A stretch of 64,000 nucleotides of DNA from Anoplopoma fimbria (Eukaryota; Chordata; Actinopteri; Perciformes; Anoplopomatidae). The position numbers were made by a program, and so were the translations under genes. Of the stretch, positions 48,961 through 62,987 are shown piece after piece (within the stretch, counting starts at the first letter, position 1; every line of letters starts with the position of its first letter). The DNA is taken from assembly GCF_027596085.1 (NCBI RefSeq), contig NC_072451.1, positions 10,493,098-10,557,097 of the forward strand, written 5' to 3'. The notes under the pieces were generated by a model that saw only the letters and a program-made list of their open reading frames with translations, did not search any database and was not told the origin of the DNA.

Positions 48961-51225
48961 GTCACTGCATATCTGTCGATTTTAAAACGTGGACAAATAT
49001 AATAAGGGATGGAGTCCAAATTCTGTGGTAGTTCTATATTGAACAATAATTCAAATATATGATGTGTTTAAAAAAATTAATAATTTATATCTAGTCATTT
49101 TGGACATTAAATAAAACAAGAATGCTTTAGGCACCATACGTTTCAGTGTTACTTTGGCCATAGAGAACTTTCATAAAATGATTATTTGCAGCACCACAAA
49201 GAACAAAATTATGAAGAATAATGTGTTTTTTCCCCCCGATTAAATAAAAAAAAATCCTTCTCAGTTTTCAGTATCATTGTTTGACCTTTGTGCTGTTTTG
49301 AATGGGTTTCGTGAGCTGTGTGTGTATGTTCTCATTTTATGTGTTGCAAAGCAGCTGAGGTCATAAATGCTGTGGTGTGTGGCACTGGAGCTTTTCTCTA
49401 TAGAAATAAACATTCAATAAAGAAACGAGTGAATGTAAAAGGTGTATGCCTGCCTTTAATGTCAGTTTTTGTGTGACTTAGAGAATGCCTCTGGCCTCTG
49501 TGTCTTTTGGCAGATATTATAGTAGAATAGATATAGTTATTACACTACAATAAATGTAACTATTACACTAGAGTACATGCAGTCATTGTAGTTATTGCAC
49601 AATTTTTTTTGTTATTTCACTAGAATACATTTTGTTATTGTACTAGAATTAATGTAGTTATTGCACTAGAATAAATGTAGTTTTTGCACTCGAACAAATG
49701 TAGTTATTGTATCATAACAATGTAATAAATGCACTGGTTTAAATATATTTGATGAAGTAGAATACATTTTGTTATTGCACTAGAATAAATTCAAGTGGTT
49801 TTGGATGCTTGTTGCAGTTAAATGTGTTAAAAAGACAATGTATTCTTAAATTCCAACCAAAGATGTTGTTTAAAAAAATTGACAGAATCCTGATTTCTGA
49901 AGCTCTATGACGACTGAAGCCTGTTCCAGTCAGAGGGAGCAGCTCTTTTCTGTTCTTCAGGGCATACTTCTACAAGTTGTGAGAGCAAACAGTCCTTCAC
50001 AGCCTTATTTAGGATGAAAAAAATACATGGCGATATATTTGGATAAAATGTACCATCTTGCTTGTTTCACATTTAATGCTTTTATTGTGGAAATCCTGTG
50101 AACTTTTGTTTTGAAAGGTGCCATTGCAATTAATCCTTACTCACTTACTTACATAGGGAGCCAGTGAGAGTTCACATTATGGAGTGTGAACGCAGCGCCG
50201 CTCTTATAACAGCAGAGAGCATCCAGTCAGAACAGCATGGTTATGCAGTTATGATAAGACCCCCCCCCCCCAACACACACACATACACACACACTCGCCC
50301 CGACATCACTCCCAATCCTACCGGATAAATAGATACTGACGCGCTGCTTAAACACAAGGCTGCCAGTGTTTATGCTTCCTCATGCAAGCTGACAGAGCCC
50401 CCCGTCACATTATACAGCCAGCCCACAACACACACACACACACAAACACACACACATCATCTCTTATATAAGTATTACACAATATCAGAAATGTGTGAGT
50501 TAGTTTGATGAGAACAAAAACGTATAAATAAATCAAAAGAACTTTGGACAATGGGATCACTGTCCTAAGCAGAGACTTATGTAAACTGTCCAGAGACACG
50601 CAAAGCTGTATTATATTTTAATATCTATCAGAAAACAGCAGCTCAGCTCTTTTCCAGTGAGAAAGCAGTTCTCTTGGCCAAAACATTGGTTGGATGCAGG
50701 TTATTCAAGACCAATAAAGACTATTAAACTTAAAAATAATAGATTTAGATATTTTTGTCATGTTTAATTTATTATTTCAAGAATGGAATACGCTTCATGT
50801 ACATTAATATATTAAAAGTTCTCTCTATAAATCCTTACATGATGAGTCCTTACTATGAGGCTTTTTTGCATTATCAGAATTATCAGAATTCCAGTAAAAA
50901 TATGGAATATTTTATTTATTCATCCTTATCGCTGTGAATTAAAATGGACCACTGGGCACTGAGGGCGGATAAAACAAGTACCGTCCCATATTTTCCCCTT
51001 CGACTCCTCAGAGATGGCTATCTGTATTTTGGGCCAACCCATCCCAGCCCTTGGGCTGGTGCAGGAGCAGGCAAGGTCAACGGCCTGTTGTATAGCTTGT
51101 GTCTTGTGGTAATTCTGCTGTTTGTATTTGCAGCAAAGATGATGTGAGAAGTCATGCGTGTTGATAAGATACAGGTCAGACCATGAGCAGTGGCAACACA
51201 GTGGCTGTTTGTGGTGGAAGGGCAT
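48961..51225. other. Intergenic with an AT-rich tandem array
   Basis: No gene recognised. 49525-49790 holds eight or so imperfect copies of a roughly 25-base unit around TAGTTATTGCACTAGAATAA. A C-run lies at 50260-50270 and short CA repeats at 50271-50455. Confidence 0.55.
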
Positions 51226-51622
51226 TGTAAGGACTCCTGTAAGGACTCATGTAAGGACTCCTGTAAGGACTACTGTAAGGTCTACTGTAAGGACTACTGT
51301 AAGGTCTACTGTAAGGTCTACTGTAAGGACTCTGTAAGGTCTACTGTAAGGACTCCTGTAAAGACTCCTGTAAGGTCTACTGTAAGAATTCCTGTAAGGA
51401 CTCCTGTAAGGACTCCTGTAAGGTTTCCTGTAAGGTTTCCTGTAAGGACTCCTGTAAGGACTACTGTAAGGACTCTGTAAAGACTCCTGTAAGGTCTACT
51501 GTAAGGACTCCTGTAAGGACTCCTGTAAGGTCTCCTGTAAGAATTCCTGTAAGGACTCCTGTAAGGACTCCTGTAAGGATTCCTGTAAAGACTCCTGTAA
51601 AGATTCCTGTAAGGACTCCTGG
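51226..51622. repeat. 12-bp minisatellite, CTGTAAGGACTC unit
   Basis: Some 33 imperfect copies in direct tandem, with variants CTGTAAGGTCTA and CTGTAAGGTTTC. Because the period is a multiple of three, frames stay open on both strands (KDSC or QESL repeats); I do not treat them as genes. Confidence 0.95.
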
Positions 51623-54298
51623 TAGCTTTGAAATGCTTTGGACAAGTGGAGAGGATGCAGTGGGATAGTTAAATTAAAGTTGGAGTGAAGACAGCTCTTA
51701 CACAACAACTTTGAGCCAATTGCCTCATCGATTGCCACTTGTTCCTGAGTTAGAATAAGGCATGTGTTAGGACCCCTTACAGCACATTGGAGTATAGACT
51801 GAGGGCTTCAGCCAACTGTGGGTCGTATTCATTCAATCAGACAATACAGTGGGCGTTGCAGACACACCTGGAGCAGATCTAAGCGCACACTTCTACTTGT
51901 TCCATTAATGACTTTGGGTGACTTGGAACGAGACTGCACCTCATTTGCATTTCAAATTGTTTGTGAGGTGTCCTCACAACACGAGGACTTGTTTAATGTA
52001 AACAGCAGTGGATGGTGTCTCCTGACAGCAGCAAACACAAATATGTTTGGAACCAAGGTTCAATGTTCTTTATTGGTCATGTCACAATAACTTTGCATTC
52101 CTTGTTCTCAGGCTTCCTCCATTAATGCCATACTACAAGTATTTATAACAAGAAAAATGAGAGTTAAAATGAGAATCTAAGAGATAAAATAAGATATAGG
52201 AATAAAATTATATATATAGCAGTGACAATAAGTAGTACAGGTTAAAAAGGGTTACATTTGAGTAAAACATTTGAATTGACCGGATCCTTAGAAGAATCAG
52301 AGAATATCTGTAAAAAAACAAAAACAAGTAAGATTCATATACTTCTGTTTTCTGAAACAGTGCTTCCTAGCAAGAGATCATGAAGCTGCTTCATTCGTTT
52401 CACAGTTTTTTTTTTGGGCAATTACAGTTGCCAAAAGTATGCTTTTCTTCTTCGGTGGAATATTGGTGTACGTCTGTGGTCCTTGAGACGTTCATGACCC
52501 ACGGCCAACCACCCAGCCAGCCCAGCCAGACAGGACCAAACGACACTGAAAGCGTAGTTGAGAGGGAGGAGAGATGAGAAGGAAGCTAAGCTAACCTAGC
52601 TGGGACCTATTGCTGATGTCCAATCGCAGGAAAACTCAGGCGAACCCAGCACTATGGTTGGATGTTACATTTAAATGTTAAGTTAATTATTTGCCCAGAG
52701 AATGATGTTTTTTGCTTCTGTTTACATTAATTCTGATGCAAAGTCCCAAAAATGCAGTACAGGAATGTTCTAATGTTGTTGTTTTTTTGTTGTTTTTTGT
52801 GCATGCTTGTGCTGAATAGTTTCAAATAATGATCCTTGAATCCTTGTATAAAAAATATGAATAGATTTGCGAATATTTAGCATCAAATCTATTTATCTGC
52901 AGCGATGCGAGTTGGGGACAGTTGCAACATTTTTCAAAATAAAGGACTGCATAGATTTGTACAGGCAGAGGACCAACTACCAGGATCCTGTTGACCCAGA
53001 GCAGTGCCTGGCAATCTTTCTGAGCTAAATTGTTGTATAGCCTAAACTACTGTAAACTATTTTATTGAGTTTCCGTAATATTCACGTTCTGTGTGAGAAA
53101 ACTCATGACAAATAGAACAGTTTGAAAAAATATGTTGACCTGCAAATGAATCAAACTTTTGAAAATACGGGTGTGTAAAGGCCTTTAAATGCATACAATG
53201 TCTTTCAAAATAAACTTCCAACCTAGGTTTCCTTAGATTTCAGGTTAACTTGGTCTTTAACCTTACAAAATTATGCCAGTGCCTAAATAAAACCATTAAC
53301 ACTTTAAGTATTGCTTTAGTGAAAGATAAATGAACTGGGGAGGTCTGCAGAGAGCAGGGGCACCTTTCAAGTTTTTTTTTTTTTAAAGTCTCAGGGCTTT
53401 CTTCTTTATTAACATTTTTGTTGCCCAGACTTCCTGCTTTTACTTCCTACTGTCTGGCCAAAATGTAAAGCTGCACGTTACCCCCCCAACATCTGGATCA
53501 TGCGTGTCGTAGTGGTTGATGGAGACATGAAATGTACTGTGTGTGCCCATGATATGGGAACGGCTTAATGATAGCGTGCAGAAACTTTGACAGAGACAAC
53601 GGTGAAAAGGAAACGTGGTATCTCTTCCATGAGCACTCTTTGGATAAAGGCTCAATTTTGCCCTAAACTCACATCAGAGAAGCCCTTGGGTTAACCCCAA
53701 AGGCTTGTCAGAGGAGCATTTGGTCCAGGAACAAAGCATGGCAGTGTCCCATTAGAGCACAGACAAGCTCTGGTTAATTAATAATCCTTTTTTTCCTGAT
53801 CTCGGCACAAGTAAGCTATAGTTTAGGTGGATCAGAAAATAATGAGATGATTCCACTGATGACTAAAGTGTCACGGTCATGGCTGTGCTCCAGCTTATTT
53901 CCTCGAGTTTCTTCCCTGTGTGTCTCTCCCTGTCTGTGTGTGTGTTAGTTGACCTGGTCCTCCTGGCTCTCCTTGCTCATTATACACACCTGTCTGCAAT
54001 CAGCCAATCAACACCTGCTTCTCATCAGCATGCCAGCTTGTCAACAGAGATAATTATCTCACCTACTGTGTCAGGTACTCTCAGGCCAAGCTTAATAAGT
54101 AAGTTTTCTTTGTGTACCTGTACCTGAACTAATTCTGATATGTTTCCTTTGCTTCAGGATACCTGTTACGCTTGTGAGACCTCAGCCTGCATCACCCCCC
54201 CCCCTATAGCAATATAGTCAACTAAAAAACATGGAAATAGTTAATATTAACACATTGCTAATAAAAGTCTTTTTCATGTAAAAATATAAAATCATTCT
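51623..54298. other. Intergenic, possible LTR fragment
   Basis: No gene recognised. 53869-54180 starts TGTCACGGTCATGG and has LTR-like phrases (CAGCCAATCAACACCTGCTT), so it may be a truncated gypsy LTR; ends are not defined. 52060-52100 includes TCTTTATTGGTCATGTCACA, similar to the tail of the SINE at 18302. Confidence 0.4.
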
Positions 54299-54331
54299 AT
54301 ATATATATATATATCTGTGTATATATATATA

Positions 54332-54394
<63 letters not shown>

Positions 54395-54412
54395 GTGTGT
54401 ATATATACATGG
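54299..54412. repeat. Compound (TA)n(TG)n microsatellite
   Basis: TA runs alternate with a TG run of about 22 units. Confidence 0.9.
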
Positions 54413-54789
54413 AGTTTACGGTGAGATAAATAAAATAAAGACTCTATCAATTCATCTGTGGTGAAACAATAACTTACCAACACACTGTGTGATGTTTTAT
54501 TTTTTATTCTGTTCCAGCTTGATTTGGGTTTCATGGACTGTCTGGACTGGTTCAGTCCAGTGGAGGGCAGTAGAGTACTACAAAGCAGAGACCCAGAGAT
54601 ACAGTATATGAGGCCTTGGTTATTATATTCTCTCGCTCTCTCAGGGGTTGTCTCCCTCTCTTACTTTCAAACTCAGCGAAGGTAATTACAATCTCTTTTT
54701 TTATCTGTGATTTTCTGAAAAAAATATTTTCAACTAATGCTGAGGCAATTATTTCTGTGTCCTCTCCTTTCCCTCCCTCTCTCTCTCTT

Positions 54790-57289
<2,500 letters not shown>

Positions 57290-57309
57290 CTTCATAAGCG
57301 ATCAATGGA

Positions 57310-57490
57310 GGAAAGTTTCACGCTAAGGTTGCTGTTTTCCGACGGCTGAAGGAGCTGTACAGTGCTGCCAGGGTGTCCTGCATGGTGTGGGAGGTGTTGT
57401 CCATCAGGCATCATCCTCCTGTCTCCCACCACCTCCACTGTATCCAGTGGACACCCCAGCACACTGCTGGTCTTCCTGACAATACCTTCA
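57310..57490 (-). repeat. Rex1/L2-like LINE fragment
   Basis: Minus-strand IVRKTSSVLGCPLDTVEVVGDRR matches, over a short stretch, the C-terminal part of the LINE at 61853-62728 (KASSVLGCPLDTVEVVGDRR). Flanks do not continue the element. Confidence 0.75.
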
Positions 57491-57822
57491 ATAAGTAAGT
57501 ATGTATATATAAGAAAAGTATATTCCATGCTGACTGTTGCACTTTTCACTGTATTGTAAGAAGAGCTGTTACTTCCTCTATATATTTGCTTTACACATTG
57601 ATGTTGCCAGTGTTTTACAGCTAAGGATTCTAAGCAACCAACCTGATTGCCGCTGTGTGCCGTATTAGCTGTAGGACTCTCTGAAGACTGTACAGGACAC
57701 CTTGGACTCGGACAACTTTGCTTTCGCAAATTGGGTTTGTGAGCAGCACCATCCCCTCACTGATGTCCTTAAAGGAAAATAAAACGGAGTAGAGGAATAG
57801 TGTTATATGAGATACAATGAAT

Positions 57823-58027
57823 GGTTACATTGTAACGTTGGTTCTTTGAGGGACCAGTGATCGGTGATTCCACGCCAGCACGGCTGCTTTAAAGATAAAA
57901 ACATTGAGGGTGACGGGCAAGCTTGTGTCTCTTATAGAAGTGTCCACCCCTGACAGCAGGGGGATCATTATGTAACAGACCTGAAAGATAGTCTCTTCAC
58001 TCAAAGAACCAAGGTTGCAAAGTTACC
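57823..58027. mobile_element. Short inverted-repeat element with DIRS-like ends
   Basis: GGTTACATTGTAACGTTGGT and TCTTTGAG (57823-57850) are mirrored by CTCAAAGAACC and AAGGTTGCAAAGTTACC (58000-58027). It encloses about 150 bases without coding capacity. The GTTAC..GTAAC terminus resembles that of the DIRS remnant ending at 40185. Confidence 0.6.
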
Positions 58028-58247
58028 ATACAACACTGGAGGTAATATTATCCATGAGATTGAAGGCTCATTTGAAACTATCATACTGTCATACTATGAA
58101 AAAGGTTTCTTTCAAAAGTTATTGTGGCATCAATCCTTTAATCCCCTGTCTTCCTTATCACAAAGTAAACATTGGAACGAGTTCATGTTAACAATAAGTC
58201 AGCTAGGTTTGTGAACTATGTTTATTGACCAATGGAATTAGTGTCAC

Positions 58248-58591
58248 TGAGATTGCTGGACCCACTTGAAGAGACGACAAGGCAAAAAGTGTTTAAACTG
58301 AGGCTTTACTTGAGAAATGAAAATACACTCAAAGGTAGAAAGAAAACAGAGACAAGGCTCTTAAAAAACTGAGAATAATAAACACTGAAACCAAGGCACT
58401 CGCAAAACTGTTTGACATAGGGTCTCCATAGAATGTCAAGATCAAGCAGCGAAACACAAACAAGGCTGGGTTTAAATACTCTACTGAATGAAGGTAACGA
58501 GAAACAGGTGTGGCACAGGCTTCTTTGCTGGTGCACTCCCTAGGATGAGCTGCACTCTGCTTCCACCCGTCTCCTGGGATGTCTTGTAACA
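58248..58591 (-). repeat. gypsy 3' LTR
   Basis: On the minus strand it starts TGTTACAAGACATCCCAGG just after a purine-rich tract GAGAGGGGGG and ends CCAGCAATCTCA. It matches the partial LTR at 63869-64000 with few differences, which suggests a relatively recent insertion. Confidence 0.85.
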
Positions 58592-58599
58592 TTACCCCC

Positions 58600-60380
58600 C
58601 TCTCTGCGGTCGGCTCCAGACGCCCCTGCTGGCCGATCTGGATACTGTCTGTGAAAGTCTTTGATGAGCTCTGGGTCTAGGATGTCACGGGCCCTAATCC
58701 AGGAACGCTCCTCTGGACCATAACCCTCCCAGTCTGCAAGGTATTTGAGGCCACCTCTCACTCTACGACAGTCCAGGAGTCGTTGCACAGTGTAGGTAAG
58801 CTGCCCATCAATCAGCCTGGGTGGGGGAGGGGGGCAAGAGGGGTGAGACAGCGGACAAGTGTAAAATGGCTTCAACAATAAGACATGGAAGGTAGGAAAG
58901 ACTCGCATTGACTTAGGCAATGTGAGTCTGTATGTTACCGGGTTGATGCGTCGGGCCACCTTGAAAGGGCCGATGAACCTGGGAGCCAGCTTCCGTGAGT
59001 CAACACGTAGAGGAAGGTCCTTAGTGGAGAGCCACACACTCTGGCCTGGGTGGTACAACCTGATAGGCCGGCGGCGCCTGTTAGCAGCTCGCTGCTGTCG
59101 TCTGGAACTCTGTATTAGAGTGGCCCGTGCCGTTTTCCAGACTCTTCGGCAGCGTCTCACCAGGTGCTGTGCAGATGGGACCCCCACCTCTGGTTCCTGA
59201 TCGGGAAAGAGTGGAGGCTCAAACCCGAATTGGCACTGGAAAGGCGACATCCCAGTAGAGGAATTTTGCAATGTGTTGTGAGCCAGTTCTGCCCAGGTGA
59301 GCCAGTTACTCCAATCTCCCGAGTGACTGGACACAAAGCATCTGAGGAATTTTCCCAGCTCTTGATTGACCCTCTCCGTCTGGCCATTGGTTTGAGGGTA
59401 GAATCCTGAGGAGAGGCTGACAGAGACACCAAGCAACCGACAAAAGGCTTTCCAAAACTGAGAGATAAATTGTGGCCCACGGTCTGACACAATATCTGAG
59501 GGGAATCCATGAATTCTAAACACCTCCCTTAACATAACCTCAGCCATCTGTTTAGCAGATGGTAACTTCGGCAGTGCAATAAAATGTGCTGATTTAGAAA
59601 ACCTGTCAACCACTACTAGTATAGACATTACATTACATTACAGTCATTTAGCAGACGCTTTTATCCAAAGCGACTTACAATAAGTGTATTCAACATAGGT
59701 ATTCAAGAGAACTACTAGTCACCAGAAGTCATAAGTGCATATCCTTTCTTAAACAGGCATCTAAAAGCATAAACCAGAGCAAAAGTATAGTGCAGAAGCA
59801 AATTACTACGGATACAATAAGTGCAACAAACTAATACGAATACAATAAGTGCAACAAACTAATACGAATACAATAAGTGCAACAAACTAATACGTATAGC
59901 TGTGTTACCTTGGGATGCTGGGAGGCCCGTAATGAAATCAACAGAGATGTGTGACCATGGGCGAGAGGGAATAGGTAGGGGGTGAAGAAGGCCTGCGGGG
60001 CGCTGACGTGAGGATTTGTTCCGGGCACGTGTCTGGCAGGCGAGGACGAAGGATTTCACATCTTTGTACATGTGCGGCCACCAAAACCTCCTTCTCAGAA
60101 ACTCTAGGGTGCGACTCACACCTGGATGCCCCGAGAGTTTAGAGGAGTGACCCCACTCCAGTACCTGGGAACGTGCGGAGCGGGGAGCGTACAGACGTCC
60201 TGAAGGTCTTCCTCCTGGGTCTGGCTCATGCCTCTGTGCCTCCTGCACGATGGTCTCGATGTTCCACTGCCATGGGGCCACAATGCATGAGCTGGGGAGA
60301 ATGGGGAGAATTCAGGGGATCTGTCTGTCAGAGAGGAATCACACTGGCGAGAGAGAGCATCAGGCTTCTGATTCTTTGAA
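58600..60380 (-). pseudogene. gypsy integrase with chromodomain, interrupted
   Basis: The N-terminal zinc region near 60000-60150 has its two His ([11 protein letters not shown]), but the second Cys is Arg (ACQTRARNK). The catalytic core has VVVDRFSKSAHF (first Asp), IVSDRGPQF (second Asp) and NGQTERVNQEL (Glu), so the D,D,E triad is visible. The C-terminal part has the RRINPVTYRLTLP module and, after a Pro-rich spacer, a chromodomain (YTVQRLLDCRR, YLADWEGYGPEERSW). A 269-bp insert at 59625-59893 splits the core just before the first Asp. The chromodomain marks a chromovirus-type gypsy. Confidence 0.92.
59625..59893. mobile_element. 269-bp non-autonomous insert with 6-bp target duplication
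   Basis: Flanked by GTATAG at 59619-59624 and 59894-59899; removing it restores the gypsy reading frame. It starts ACATTACATTACATTACAGT and continues TTTATCCAAAGCGACTTACA, an abundant teleost repeat whose class I cannot assign. The right end carries three tandem copies of an AATACAATAAGTGCAACAAA unit. Confidence 0.85.
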
Positions 60381-60386
60381 CCAGGT

Positions 60387-61303
60387 CTATATGACAGAGT
60401 GAAATTGAAGCAAGTAAAAAAACAGGGCCCACCTGGCTTGACGAGCATTTAGTCGCTTAGCCTCTCGGATGAAGAGCAGATTCTTGTGATCAGTCCAGAT
60501 GACAAATGGATTGACTGCCCCTTCCAGCCAGTGCCTCCATTCTTCTAGTGCTAACTTAATAGCGAGAAGCTCCCGATTGGCCACATCATAATTTGTTTCA
60601 GCAGGGGAGAGTTTCCTAGAGAAAAAGGCACAGGGATGCAGCCGCCCATCCTTCTGAGAGACCTGAGACAAGATGGCCCCCACCCCCACATCTGATGCAT
60701 CCACTTCCACCACAAAGGAGCGTTCAGTGTCTGGGTGGATTAGAATGGGAGCAGAAGAGAACCGTCCTCTGAGTTCATCAAAGGCCTGCTGTGCCTTGGC
60801 AGTCCATTCTATGTGCTTGGGGGAACCTCGAGTGAGAACAGTGAGAGGGGCTGCAATGGAGCTAAAGTTTTTAATGAACCTACAATAGAAGTTTGCAAAG
60901 CCCAAGAAACGTTGTACTTGCTTGAGAGTGGTGGGCTGGGGCCATTCCTGAACTGCTTTGACCTTCTTCTGGTCCATCTCAATTCCTGATGTGGTGATGA
61001 CATAACCCAGGAATGCAATGCTGGAGGTGTGGAATTCGCATTTCTCCAACTTTACCGCTAGGTGGTGTTCATTGAGTCTCTGGAGGACTTTCCTGACATG
61101 ATGCACATGTTCTTCTGGGCTCTTAGAGAAGATAAGGATATCATCCAGATACACAAAGACAAAGCAGTTAAGCATGTCCCTTAACACATCATTAACAAAG
61201 CTCTGAAACACTGCTGGGGCATTTGCAAGGCCAAATGGCATGACGAAGTACTCATAATGACCAGTAGGGGTGTTAAAAGCGGTCTTCCATTCATCACCCT
61301 CGG
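60387..61303 (-). pseudogene. gypsy reverse transcriptase and RNase H, partial
   Basis: Contains [27 protein letters not shown], the active site [31 protein letters not shown] and then RNase H ([43 protein letters not shown]). The frame is lost at an A7/T7 run (60417-60423). The first part of the reverse transcriptase (about 100 residues before DEWKTAF) is deleted. Confidence 0.92.
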
Positions 61304-61852
61304 ATGAAACCGTTCTTTAATGCGTCCTGGATGTACTCTTCCATGGCTGCAGACTCTGGAACAGAAAGGGAGAACAGTCTTCCTCTTGGGGGCATGGTCC
61401 CTGGGAGGAGATCAATAGCACAGTCCGAAGGACGGTGACGGGGTAGAACTGTGGCACATTGTTTATCGAAAACCTCAGCCAGACCGTGATACTCTGAGGG
61501 CAATTTGGAGAGCAATTCCGGTGGTCTTTGAAAGCTGACTGGGGTGCCAAGAGTGGCAGTGGTGGCCAGGGAGACGGTCAGATCTTCAGCACAACAGAAC
61601 TCGAGACAAGAGGGACTCCATGCAAGGAGAGAGGCTGGTGACCAGGAGAACTGGGGGTTATGCCGATCTAACCATGGGTAACCCAAGATGAGGGGGTTGA
61701 GAAGGAGTCGAGAACATAAAACGTAATGTACTCCTTGTGGTTTTGTTCTGCAGCTAAGAGCAAGGGAATAGTTTGGAGCCTGACTACTCCAGAGCCAATT
61801 GGTTTCCCATCAATAGCTTGGACTCTAAACTTGGACTGGCAGCTGACTAGAT
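61294..61852 (-). pseudogene. gypsy protease C-terminal part and linker
   Basis: Minus-strand frames give FRVQAIDGKPIGSG and GYPWLDRHNPQFSW, then the linker ending LLPGTMPPRGRLFSLSVPE and ALKNGFIRG, where the deletion begins. One frame change lies near 61690. Confidence 0.85.
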
Positions 61853-62728
61853 AAGATAAGATAAGATAAGATAATCCTTTATTGGTCCCGCAGCGGGGAA
61901 ATTTGCAGACTTACAACAGCGTAGAGTAAAGTGCACACAAGAGACATAGTAGAAGAAGACAAGCTAAAAATAAAAAATTAAAAATGAAAAATAAAAATAA
62001 AATAAAACAAGTATTATAAATAAGCAATAAAAAAAAACAGTAGAAAAAACAACAATAACTGAAATATTATATTTACAGACAGAGAAAAAAACAACAACTA
62101 TTTTAACTATTTTTAACTTTTTTAACTATTATTGCACAGTGTAATGTGTAATGTATTGCACAGGTTTTTATTGTCATGTTATTATTGTCATGTGTCATGT
62201 GGTCTGCTGGGAGCAGAGTTGGTTGTGCAACCTGACAGCAGCAGGAAGGAAGGACCTGCGGTACCTCTCCTTCACACACCGGGGTGAAGCAGCCAGTGGC
62301 TGAAGGAGCTGCACAGAGCTGCCAGGGCGTCCTGCATGGGGTGAGAGGTGTTGTTCATCAGGGATGATAGCTTGGCCATCACCCTCCTGTCTCCCACCAC
62401 CTCCACCGTATCCAGTGGACACCCCAGCACACTGCTGGCCTTCCTGACAAGCTTGTTGAGTCTCTTCTTGTCTGCTGCTGAGATGCTGCTGCTCCAGCAG
62501 ACCACTGCATAAGAGATGGCTGATGCCACCACAGAGTCGAAAAAGGTCTTCAGGAGTGCTCCCTGCACTCCAAAAGACCTCAGTCTCCTCAGCAGATACA
62601 GTCTGCTCTGACCCTTTTTATAAAGTGCATTTGAATGATTAGTCCAGTCCAGTTTATTGTTCAAGTGAACACCCAGGTACTTATAAGATTGCACAATCTC
62701 AATGTCCTGTCCCTGGATGTTCACTGGT
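61853..62728 (-). mobile_element. Rex1/L2-like LINE nested in the gypsy element
   Basis: The 3' end of a LINE, 5' truncated, minus strand. An open frame of 150 codons (62724-62272) begins MNIQGQDIEIVQSYKYLGVH and includes RLYLLRRLRSFGVQ, SVVASAISYAVVCW and SSVLGCPLDTVEVVGDRRV. A second frame reads on to FLPAAVRLHNQL. The tail is CCGCTGCGGGACCAATAAAG, GATTATCTTATC and further pentamers. Inserted between the protease active site and the rest of protease. Confidence 0.9.
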
Positions 62729-62987
62729 TCCGGAGGGGTATGGATAAACGTTTAGCTAGGGAAAAATCCCCCAAATGACCTGCTGCACCAGAATCTACAA
62801 GCCCCTCCAGGTGGTGGCAATTGATCCCCCAGGACAGAGTTACTGGTAACAGAAGACGAGAATGCTGGTGTGGTGGGAAGAGTGCTCCAGTCGTCAAGGT
62901 CTTCCCTTCCCCTGGCGACTTTTTTCTTTTCCCGAAAGTTCCCGGCAAGGTGAGCGGAAGTGACCAGACTTCCCACAGTAGAGGCAC
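62729..62987 (-). pseudogene. gypsy protease, N-terminal part
   Basis: Contains the aspartic protease active site LVDSGAAGHLGDFSLAKRL. It overlaps the gag end in a different frame, so a programmed frameshift or a later indel separates them. Cut by the LINE at 62728. Confidence 0.85.

Noticed and set aside
51190..51738. Long Cys/Lys/Asp and Gln/Glu/Ser repeat proteins on both strands
   Set aside because: Pure consequence of a 12-bp tandem repeat, whose period is a multiple of three.
53879..54127. 82-codon frame with a hydrophobic start
   Set aside because: Lies in an LTR-like T/C-rich block; the apparent signal peptide reflects composition.
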